Positions 57,961 through 64,000 of a stretch of 64,000 nucleotides of DNA are shown in pieces. The stretch is taken from contig NZ_JAUFPU010000003.1 of NCBI RefSeq assembly GCF_030409555.1, forward strand, positions 124,001-188,000, written 5' to 3'. The translations under genes and the position numbers were made by a program. Source of the stretch: Chitinimonas viridis. Its GTDB lineage: Bacteria; Pseudomonadota; Gammaproteobacteria; Burkholderiales; Chitinimonadaceae. The notes below the pieces were generated by a model. The model ran no database searches. It was not told the DNA's origin and saw only the letters and a program-made list of their open reading frames with translations. The stretch's first letter is position 1. The number at the start of each line of letters is the position of its first letter.

Positions 57961-60246
57961 TTACTGCACGAAGCCTGGCATGGCAACCTTGCCATTAAGC
58001 ATTTCATCGACGCTGTTGCCGTAGCCCACATAGATCTGCGAACCAATGAGGTCGTTGTTGACGCCCAGGGGGATGGTGGCAATGTGCACCGGAATGCTGG
58101 TGTTGGCGACGGCGGTGCTTGCCACTGGAATGGCGGGCGGGGCGTAGAGTTCCCAGTTGCTGCCATTGCGCAGGAAGAGGTTGTTGCCTACCTGCACGCC
58201 GATATAAATATTGACGGTCTTGCCCAGGTCGGCGCTGCCGGGTTGGACGGTGGCGTTGTAGCTGACTTCGGTTGCGGTGGCCGAGCGTGCCAGCGAGAAA
58301 GTGGGGCCAAAACTGATGGCGTTATAGGCGGCAGCGACATCGAGTATGCCGTAGCCCCAGGTGTAGTTGGGTGATTGCGGGAGCAGGGTCTGAGCATTGT
58401 AAACGGGTAGCGTACCCACGAAGCCATTGGTCTGGACATGACCCAGCAGGGCCTGCTTGACTTCGGCGAGCGTCAGGTTGGGCTTTTTCTGCAGCAGCAG
58501 GGCGATGGCGCCGGCGACATGTGGCGTGGCCATGCTGGTGCCGCTTTTGCCTACATGTTTGCCATCCGGATCGGTGCTGCTTTCGGCGACATCGTTATCG
58601 TCCTGGGCCAAGGCTGCAAAAATGGTCGCGCCGGGCGCGGTGATTTCCGGCTTCATGATGGCGGGGCATTTGGCCAAGTTGCTGCAGTCGCGACGCGGGC
58701 CACGGCTGGAAAAGCCGGTGATGTCGCCTACGACATCGTCCGGAACGTTGTAGGTGCTGCCGTCTATGGCTTTCCAGCTACGCTTGGTGACATAGGCTGC
58801 GACGCCCAGGACATTGGTGGCCGAGGCGGTGTCGGTGATGATCTCGCTGGTGACATTGTCGGTGTGATCGGTAAAGGTGCCGCCGCTGGCGTCCTCTCCA
58901 CCGATGAGACTGAAGCGACCTGGGGCTCCGCCGAGCGAGTTGGCTGTAATTGAGATGCCCCACTTGCCAACGGTAACATCGGAGACACTGGGATTCAGCG
59001 TAATGTAGATCTGTCTGTCATCGTTGCTGGCCAGGGTGTCGGTGGAGGCCACCACAATCTGACCGCAACTGGTTTCCTTGTCTATGGACTGATTGACGGC
59101 AATCAGGCCGCTATCGCAATCAATGCCGCCTGGGCCGGTGACGCGTACGCTGAACGACTGAGTACCGGGGTACCACATTTCCAGGTAATAGGTTTGGTTG
59201 CCGTCAGGGACCTCGTAACCTACGGTGACGGTTTCACCCTGACTGATATTGCCGCTGGCGCGTATCTTCGCATCGCCTTCGTTACCGGCGGCTCCAACTA
59301 TCATGAAGCCGGCATCGACCGCGTTGGACAAGGCGCGCTCATAATTGGAGGTGCCGTCGCGCGCGCCGAAATAGCTGCCCAGGCTCAGGTTGACCACAGC
59401 GGGCTTGCCAGCTTGGCTGGCGACCTGCTTGATATAGCTGACGGCATCGACCACGGCGTTGCTGGCTGCGACGCCGCTGCCTATGGCATTAGCCGAGACG
59501 ATGTCGGCCTCGGGCGCCATGCCCACCATGCGGAAGGCGGCCATGGCGCCCCCCGTTGCCTGACCATTGCCAGCCGCGATGCCGGCAACATGGGTGCCGT
59601 GGCCGCCACTGGACGGTTGCCGGCACATGGTGCTGTTGCCCTGGATGGCCGCGTTGATCATGGCCGCCGTGCAGATACCGCCATAGGTAAAGCCGCTGGG
59701 AGGCGCGCCTGATGCGCCACTGGCACGCATATCCCACAGCTGTAGCAGCCTAGTGCTGCCATCCTGCTTACGGAAATCCATGTGGCGGTAGTCAATGCCA
59801 TCATCAATGATGCCGACGATGACGCCCTTGCCGGTCGCACCGGTCAGGTTGAAGCCTGTGCCGCTGCGTAGGGTATTGGCCTTGGTGGCAGCGACGCTGC
59901 TGTCGAGCTTGGGGCTGAGCTTGCGCGCCGCCTCGATGAACATGACGCCGGGCAGGTTGGCGACCTGCCGTAGTTTATTCCTGGGGATTTCTACAGAGGC
60001 AATATCGCCCAGCACGCTACGCACTGTGACGCCACTGGCGCGTGCGCCATCCAGGCCCTTGCCTTCAAAGCGCAGCAGCGCAGGCACCATATTGGGCTTG
60101 CTGCCGGCATTGGCGGGAATGACCTGGGCTTGCAGGGCAGGATTGCGGGCAATGGCTTGAAGGGCGCCATCCAGGCGGGCTTGGGCAAACGCACCAGTAG
60201 CCAGGGCCAGGCTGATAAGGCTGAGAAGACTGCGTGAGGCGGTCAT
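57961..60246 (-). CDS. Secreted S8 (subtilisin-like) serine protease
   Basis: The protein is 761 residues. A signal peptide (1-22, ending 'GAFAQA') and an inhibitor-like propeptide region (to about 115) precede the catalytic domain: 'GVIVGIIDDGIDYRHMDF' (Asp), 'GGHGTHVAGIAAGNGQ' (His), 'VVNLSLGSYFGARDG', and after a large insert 'GTSMATPHVAGAIALLL' (Ser). The insert between His and Ser (about 330-480) is beta-rich and longer than in subtilisin. A short C-terminal domain ends the protein. It is an extracellular protein degrader, monocistronic, with its own terminator hairpin. Confidence 0.9.
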   Translation of the reverse strand: MTASRSLLSLISLALATGAFAQARLDGALQAIARNPALQAQVIPANAGSKPNMVPALLRFEGKGLDGARASGVTVRSVLGDIASVEIPRNKLRQVANLPGVMFIEAARKLSPKLDSSVAATKANTLRSGTGFNLTGATGKGVIVGIIDDGIDYRHMDFRKQDGSTRLLQLWDMRASGASGAPPSGFTYGGICTAAMINAAIQGNSTMCRQPSSGGHGTHVAGIAAGNGQATGGAMAAFRMVGMAPEADIVSANAIGSGVAASNAVVDAVSYIKQVASQAGKPAVVNLSLGSYFGARDGTSNYERALSNAVDAGFMIVGAAGNEGDAKIRASGNISQGETVTVGYEVPDGNQTYYLEMWYPGTQSFSVRVTGPGGIDCDSGLIAVNQSIDKETSCGQIVVASTDTLASNDDRQIYITLNPSVSDVTVGKWGISITANSLGGAPGRFSLIGGEDASGGTFTDHTDNVTSEIITDTASATNVLGVAAYVTKRSWKAIDGSTYNVPDDVVGDITGFSSRGPRRDCSNLAKCPAIMKPEITAPGATIFAALAQDDNDVAESSTDPDGKHVGKSGTSMATPHVAGAIALLLQKKPNLTLAEVKQALLGHVQTNGFVGTLPVYNAQTLLPQSPNYTWGYGILDVAAAYNAISFGPTFSLARSATATEVSYNATVQPGSADLGKTVNIYIGVQVGNNLFLRNGSNWELYAPPAIPVASTAVANTSIPVHIATIPLGVNNDLIGSQIYVGYGNSVDEMLNGKVAMPGFVQ

Positions 60247-60424
60247 GGGGACTCCGGATAAAGCGGACTGCGATGGATGTTGGATCAAGTGAGATTAGAC
60301 CAGCGGCACGGCTGAATCCAATCGGGCGGACAGGTTACCCCCGTGGCAGGGGGCCTTGCAGTTATTTTTCCCGGACGTTGATGGTGAACGGTTCGGTCTG
60401 TGCGCTTGCGGCGGCGTTTAAGCA

Positions 60425-60877
60425 TCAGCCCAGTTGCTTGCTAAAGCAGATGGCCTTGGTATTGCCGATGTATTTGCCGTAGTTGTCGATGGTCTGGAAG
60501 CCACGAGCGCGGTAGAAGCCGACTGCTCGCGCGTTGACCTTGCGGGTCTCCAGCCAGAGTGTCTGGTAGCCCAGGGTACGCGCCCGCTCTTCAAGGTGGG
60601 CAAGTATGGCCGAGCCTACACCTTGATGGCCGGGCCGGGAATACATGCGCTTGATTTCGGCAATGCCGTCACCCAGGGGACGGAAGGCACCGCAGCCGAC
60701 GGCCTGGCCTGTGTTGTTGCGGGCGATCACAAAGGCGGCATTGGCTGCGCGCACATCATCCGCGTCGAAGGAGGCTCGCCCACTATCGCCGGTGATGTGT
60801 GCGAGCACAGCCGAGAGTTCGTCCATCAATCGCTGGGCATCGGGGGATGCGGGATCTTCTGCTTGTATATGAAGCAT
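60425..60877 (-). CDS. GNAT-family N-acetyltransferase
   Basis: The product is 150 residues ('FVIARNNTGQAVGCGAFRPLGDGIAEIKRMYSRPGHQGVGSAILAHLEERARTLGYQTLWLETRKVNARAVGFYRARGFQTIDNYG'). The Q-G-V-G-S-A acetyl-CoA loop (R/Q-x-x-G-x-G/A) is intact. It resembles YafP/YitH-type acetyltransferases; the substrate is unknown. ATG 60877 was chosen, with a GTG three codons upstream as alternative. It lies 38 nt downstream of the S24 repressor gene on the same strand and may be co-transcribed with it. Confidence 0.85.
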   Translation of the reverse strand: MLHIQAEDPASPDAQRLMDELSAVLAHITGDSGRASFDADDVRAANAAFVIARNNTGQAVGCGAFRPLGDGIAEIKRMYSRPGHQGVGSAILAHLEERARTLGYQTLWLETRKVNARAVGFYRARGFQTIDNYGKYIGNTKAICFSKQLG

Positions 60878-60915
60878 GGGTATCACTGTAGGGAGGATGA
60901 TGAATGGGCCTGCGT

Positions 60916-61620
60916 TCAGCCTGCGCGCCAGAACTTCTTTCCCAGCACCCTGAAGCGCTCCAGGTCGTCGCCGCGTATGTCCTGGGCTGCGAACTCGGGA
61001 TTGGCCGAGCGCAGGCGGATGCCATCGGTAAGGCGATCAACGAACTTGATGAAGAGTTGGTCGCCAACCAGTACGGCATAGACTTCACCATCAACGATGC
61101 GGGTGTCGGCGATATCGATGACAACGGTGTCGCCATCGCGCAGCTCGGGTTCCATGGAGCGGCCACGTACATAGAGTGCCTTGGCATTCTCGGGCTTACG
61201 CCCCCGCGCCTTGAAGAAGCTGGCACGGAATACCAATGGGTCATCCTCGCTATGCTCAACCCAGGCCAGGTTGCCATTTCCGGCAGAGAGGCCCACATCG
61301 TAGCTGGGGACCTTGACGTAGCGCTGTTCGTCCAGCTCGGTGAAGTCGTTGTACGCAGCAACGGCTGCGCCTGCGGGTATTTCTCCCGGCCGCATGGGGC
61401 CTTTGCCTGAGGACAGCCAGAGCGCATTGACGTTCAGGAAGCTGGCAACACGCGCGCCATAGTCTGCACTGAGGCTGTGCGCACGGCCATTGAACCATTG
61501 GTTGACCGTTGAGCGCGATACGCTCAGGTGGCGTGCGATGTCGGCCTGCGAGACCTTCGCAGCATCGGCGGCTGCTTGCATTCGTTCGGATAAAGTACGC
61601 ATTGCCGGATTGTCTTGCAT
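60916..61620 (-). CDS. XRE-family repressor with S24 (LexA/CI-type) autoprotease domain
   Basis: The protein is 234 residues. The HTH is at 17-46 ('KVSQADIARHLSVSRSTVNQWFNGR'). The C-terminal S24 domain has 'VRGRSMEPELRDGDTVVIDI' (Ser155 nucleophile) and 'GDQLFIKFVDR' (Lys192). A possible cleavage bond is Ala83-Gly84 in 'IPAGAAV'. It thus resembles CI-type repressors inactivated through RecA during DNA damage. No phage structural genes are near, so it is a domesticated or stand-alone regulator. Its promoter contains GTAC-N8-GTAC, as does the toxin operon. ATG 61602 is an alternative start. Confidence 0.88.
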   Translation of the reverse strand: MQDNPAMRTLSERMQAAADAAKVSQADIARHLSVSRSTVNQWFNGRAHSLSADYGARVASFLNVNALWLSSGKGPMRPGEIPAGAAVAAYNDFTELDEQRYVKVPSYDVGLSAGNGNLAWVEHSEDDPLVFRASFFKARGRKPENAKALYVRGRSMEPELRDGDTVVIDIADTRIVDGEVYAVLVGDQLFIKFVDRLTDGIRLRSANPEFAAQDIRGDDLERFRVLGKKFWRAG

Positions 61621-61673
61621 ATTAAGTACGAATGCGCGCCCATTGTGTTGAATTATGGTACGCAATGACGTAC
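61595..61673. promoter_or_regulatory. GTAC operator cluster at the S24 repressor gene
   Basis: GTAC at 61595, 61626, 61658 and 61670; the last two form GTAC-N8-GTAC (61658-61673). The spacings of 31 and 32 nt between the first three are about three helical turns. They lie over the repressor start and in the divergent promoter region, suggesting autorepression and control of the gene at 61737. Confidence 0.55.
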
Positions 61674-61736
61674 AGTTGATGGGGGTGTAGCGCCCGAATT
61701 GAGGCGATGGTACTCACAGGAATGAGGAGAGAAGGC

Positions 61737-62264
61737 ATGCAATTCAAATCGGCGGCACATCTGTTGGCGTGGGCGTTTGAGACGAGCGAGCGTCCGATAT
61801 TGCGTAGTGCGCGATGCTATGACGCGGGGTCGGCCGAGGTGCGGGGAGGCGGGCCGGTAGGAATGTCGGCGCATGACAAGCATGCTCAGGCGGCAGTTGT
61901 GATGGCTTTTCTTTCTAGCCTGCCGGTGGGGCAAAAGTGCGTGGTGTTTGGCTTGTTCAACCCAACCATGCGCGAAAATATGAGTATTGCGGCGGCGGAC
62001 AGTGTGCCGGGCAAGTATGGCTTTCAGGCGGCGCGCTATGCGGCAAGGATGTGGATGACACCTGTTAGCCAGAAGGGGGCGACTGCGGGGTCGGAGGTGG
62101 AGCTGGCAGGCATGGCGGGTTGCTCGGCAGCGACGGCGCATCGCTACAAGCACGCGGTGTGGGCTGAGCTGGATACGCAATACACGGCTGCTCTGAAGGC
62201 GGTGGCGCATCGATTCGACGAACTCCTGCGGCCGGCTCAAGAGGCGTCGCGCACAGGTTCATAG
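61737..62264 (+). CDS. Hypothetical protein divergent from the S24 repressor
   Basis: The product is 175 residues ('MQFKSAAHLLAWAFETSERPILRSARCYD', 'AAVVMAFLSSLPVGQKCVVFGLFNPTMRENMSIAAADSVPGKYGF', 'GMAGCSAATAHRYKHAVWAELD'). It has no signal peptide or membrane helix. The last part has the look of a helix-turn-helix ('VELAGMAGCSAATAHRYKHAV'), so a DNA-binding role is possible. GAGGAGAG lies upstream of ATG 61737. It occupies the cro-like position opposite a CI-like repressor. No family recognised. Confidence 0.6.
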   Translation: MQFKSAAHLLAWAFETSERPILRSARCYDAGSAEVRGGGPVGMSAHDKHAQAAVVMAFLSSLPVGQKCVVFGLFNPTMRENMSIAAADSVPGKYGFQAARYAARMWMTPVSQKGATAGSEVELAGMAGCSAATAHRYKHAVWAELDTQYTAALKAVAHRFDELLRPAQEASRTGS

Positions 62265-62307
62265 GGAATGCTGTGAAGGTTTACAGCTGAGGCTTAGAAG
62301 CCAGCTT

Positions 62308-62325
62308 CCCCGCCGGCGGGCGGGG
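62308..62325. terminator. GC-rich hairpin between convergent genes
   Basis: CCCCGCC (62308-62314) and GGCGGGG (62319-62325) with a GGCG loop, between the convergent genes ending at 62264 and 62425. No T-run, so its efficiency is uncertain. Confidence 0.35.
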
Positions 62326-62424
62326 GTAGGGGTGGGGCTCAATCAAGGTCGGGCCGTTGTTTGAGTTGCCGCCATAGTGAGCACCCGGGTGCCTGCGCTG
62401 GCGTGTGCAGGTTCAGTGTAGGCC

Positions 62425-63204
62425 CTAGTTGTCATCCCATTTATCGGCGAGGCGCTTGAGATCGCCGGTTTGCTCCAGCTGGCGTAGCGCTGCTTTGATC
62501 CGATCAATGACTGCCGGCGGTACATGCCGGGCAAACGTCAAATAGAAGGCCTGGCGATCCATGACGGTGGGCAGTATGCGCACTTTTCCTTCCAGCCCCA
62601 GTTTACGTATATCGCCCTTGATGCCGGGCAGGCGGTGGTAGAAAAAGCGCCCGCGACCAGCCAGTAGTTTTTGTAGATTGGTGGGGGTGTCCTTGGCATT
62701 GGAGTCTATCTGCAAACCGCCCAGGGCCCGCAGGCGGCTGACCGGGCCGAATCCATGGATGGTGAGTATGATGCCGCTATCGCCTAGCTTGCGTACATCG
62801 TCCCAGTGCTGGATGGATGTGGCATCGTCGGCACGGGCTACCAAGTGGTAGCGGACCTGGAACAGGGCGGGTTCAGCGTAGATAAAGCGGGCCTCTCGCT
62901 CGGGTGTTTTGGAGAGGCCACATTCGGCATCTATCGAGCCCGCTGCCATCGAGGCTTCGATACGTGCGGCGGGTTGCAATTCCTGGTCGCCGCTAAAACG
63001 GATGGTGGGCTCCAGTCGTTCTATTGCCCTAAGTACATCAATACAAATACCACCTATGCTGCCATCGGGCAGTGTGAGGTACTTGGGTTCGGTACCACTT
63101 TGGGATGGCACTTTGAGCATGATGCTTTCAGCTCCCAAGGCATGGCTACAGGCGAGGCTGAGCAGGCACAGGGCAGCCGTGCAGCAGCGCCATGAGGACC
63201 GCAT
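62425..63204 (-). CDS. Periplasmic amino-acid-type substrate-binding protein (SBP family 3)
   Basis: The protein is 259 residues. A signal peptide ('MRSSWRCCTAALCLLSLACSHALG') precedes an SBP family-3 fold ('LKVPSQSGTEPKYLTLPDGSIGGICIDVLRAIERLEPTIRFSG', 'SIDAECGLSKTPEREARFIYAEPALFQVRYHLVAR', 'PPAVIDRIKAALRQLEQTGDLKRLADKW'). It is distinct from the gene at 398. No transporter permease adjoins it. These proteins may also serve as sensors. ATG 63204 gives the best signal peptide; ATG 63234 is ten codons further upstream. Confidence 0.8.
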   Translation of the reverse strand: MRSSWRCCTAALCLLSLACSHALGAESIMLKVPSQSGTEPKYLTLPDGSIGGICIDVLRAIERLEPTIRFSGDQELQPAARIEASMAAGSIDAECGLSKTPEREARFIYAEPALFQVRYHLVARADDATSIQHWDDVRKLGDSGIILTIHGFGPVSRLRALGGLQIDSNAKDTPTNLQKLLAGRGRFFYHRLPGIKGDIRKLGLEGKVRILPTVMDRQAFYLTFARHVPPAVIDRIKAALRQLEQTGDLKRLADKWDDN

Positions 63205-63297
63205 GGACGAGGCGGGGTGCCAAGGTGCTTTCATCAGACCAGTGTAGCTGGGCTATGGCGCTTTGCTGGGTGCGCGGGCGGCGGACGGCGACGGCGG

Positions 63298-63612
63298 TCA
63301 AGGTCCCAAATAGTATTCAGTCATGATGCTGCGATAGTGGCTGTCGCGGTAGGAGATGCGGCTGTTGCGCACTGTTACGGTTTGCATGCTGCTGATCTGG
63401 GGGCCTAGATCGGTGGCGGTGAAGCTTTGTTCGCTGATGGCGTAGTCGCCGCTGGCTTGGCTTGTGCCAGCATTGCCGACGAGTTTCAGATAGGCCCATA
63501 CGTACTTTATGCCTGCAGGTGCGGTGCCGCTGATGGCGATTGCGCCACCCAGATAGCTTGCAAAGGCCTGTTGGCTGGCGGGGCTGAAGTCGGGATAGCT
63601 GAGGGCAAGCGC
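63298..63612 (-). pseudogene. Continuation of the right-edge gene after an in-frame TAA
   Basis: After the TAA at 63615-63613 the same frame stays open for 104 codons ('ALALSYPDFSPASQQAFASYLGGAIAISGTAPAGIKYVWAYLKLVGNAG...') and ends at TGA 63300-63298. No start with a Shine-Dalgarno lies at its beginning. The composition matches the upstream part, so it appears to be the original C terminus cut off by a nonsense mutation. Confidence 0.5.
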
Positions 63613-64000
63613 TTAGGCGCCGAGATGCGGCCGCTGAAGGATATGGGCCTGATAGGTGTAGGCGAGGCTGGCATCGGCCCGGTAAAACTGCATCTGATAG
63701 ATGGCGGCGTTGGGAATGCGCTGGATGGTGGTGTCGTTGTTGATCTGATAGTAGGGCGAGGTGATGCTGGCGGTGCCGCCTGGCTGCGTAAAGGTGGTGA
63801 CCCATTGATTGCCTGCGCCGCCTGTACCGGGCACATAGGTGAGACCGGCGACAGGCAGGCCTGGCCCGGTAATGATGGCGTGGCTGATATCGCTGCTGTT
63901 ACTGGCATCGGCGTCAATGATAGAGAACTCCAGCCCTTGGCTCAGGGTGGCTGCCGCATTGTTACGGCTGTGGCGTAAGGCCTGTGCCCAAGCGCCTGTC
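63613..64000 (-). CDS. Hypothetical extracellular-type protein, C-terminal part (5' end outside window)
   Basis: The frame enters from the right edge and is open to the TAA at 63615-63613. The visible 128 residues ('LSQGLEFSIIDADASNSSDISHAIITGPGLPVAGLTYVPGTGGAGNQWVTTF', 'ASITSPYYQINNDTTIQRIPNAAIYQMQFYRADASLAYTYQAHIL') are rich in Gly, Thr, Ser and Asn, as in secreted beta-rich proteins. No family was recognised. The same frame continues for 104 codons past the stop, so this is probably a truncated gene. Confidence 0.5.
   Translation of the reverse strand, partial: TGAWAQALRHSRNNAAATLSQGLEFSIIDADASNSSDISHAIITGPGLPVAGLTYVPGTGGAGNQWVTTFTQPGGTASITSPYYQINNDTTIQRIPNAAIYQMQFYRADASLAYTYQAHILQRPHLGA

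Noticed and set aside
60916-62264. Prophage suggested by the S24 repressor
   Set aside because: No integrase, terminase, capsid, tail or lysis gene is visible on either side, and the neighbours are ordinary chromosomal genes.
1-64000. tRNA, rRNA, CRISPR arrays and riboswitches
   Set aside because: All gaps over about 100 nt were read for T-loop (GTTCGA) cores, regular direct repeats and known riboswitch-like conserved cores, and none was recognised. A covariance search was not possible.

Overview
The window reads as one contiguous stretch of a GC-rich (roughly 60-65% by eye) Gram-negative chromosome. The gene content (UbiG-type methyltransferase, LivK-type binding protein, LifO-like chaperone, bactofilin, FAN1-type nuclease, HD-GYP signalling, many signal peptides) fits a heterotrophic betaproteobacterium. 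A Neisseriales genus such as Chitinimonas is a guess, not a proof. No tRNA, rRNA, CRISPR array, intact transposase, integrase or phage structural gene was recognised.

Layout, 1-16 kb. The window opens with the tail of a UbiG-like methyltransferase and an amino-acid-type periplasmic binding protein, then an orphan chrB. A short, more AT-rich islet follows (2.15-3.8 kb). It holds a secreted low-molecular-weight-phosphatase-like protein and a CPCC cysteine-rich protein bracketed by nested inverted repeats resembling integron attC sites. From 11.3 kb leftward to 3.9 kb runs a same-strand cluster: GbsR/MarR regulator, DUF393, SDR-DoxX, DUF2269, TIGR01777 SDR, DUF4166, and a pseudo-alpha/beta-hydrolase fused to a rifampin-phosphotransferase-like dikinase. 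The same palindrome (ATTTCTGT-N4-ACAGAAAT) lies before the regulator and before the SDR operon, so the cluster looks like one autoregulated regulon of unknown chemistry. A LysR/RidA divergent pair, a bactofilin, an AraC-GyrI regulator and a RibD-like reductase follow.

Layout, 16-32 kb. Three signalling proteins sit together: a REC-REC-kinase, a 1597-residue hybrid kinase with HPt, and a REC-HD-GYP protein. Next come a MarR-DUF1398 operon with a clear promoter and double operator, a lysine-rich orphan gene, and a LifO-like chaperone directly behind a secreted sphingomyelinase. A palindrome-rich MITE-like element of about 270 bp and an aminopeptidase P follow.

Layout, 32-40 kb. This is a translationally coupled trans-4-hydroxy-L-proline catabolic operon: epimerase, three-part D-hydroxyproline dehydrogenase, deaminase/dehydratase and alpha-ketoglutarate-semialdehyde dehydrogenase. 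It is divergent from a PAS-AraC regulator. An orphan LivK-type binding protein lies behind it.

Layout, 40-64 kb. A polymorphic nuclease toxin (YeeF/EndoNS_2-like C terminus) with a YezG-family immunity gene has an intrinsic terminator inside its own 5' coding region. GTAC-rich operators upstream of it match those at a self-cleaving S24 repressor at 61 kb. The rest is mainly housekeeping and accessory functions: carbonic anhydrase, MESH1-like hydrolase, MFS pump, methyltransferases, a WrbA-like reductase, a FAN1 nuclease coupled to an XPD/DinG-type helicase with an N-terminal PD-(D/E)XK nuclease, a secreted subtilase, and a right-edge gene interrupted by an in-frame stop. A dispersed repeat of about 80-114 bp occurs five times. 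Three copies lie between convergent genes, and two of these overlap stop codons.
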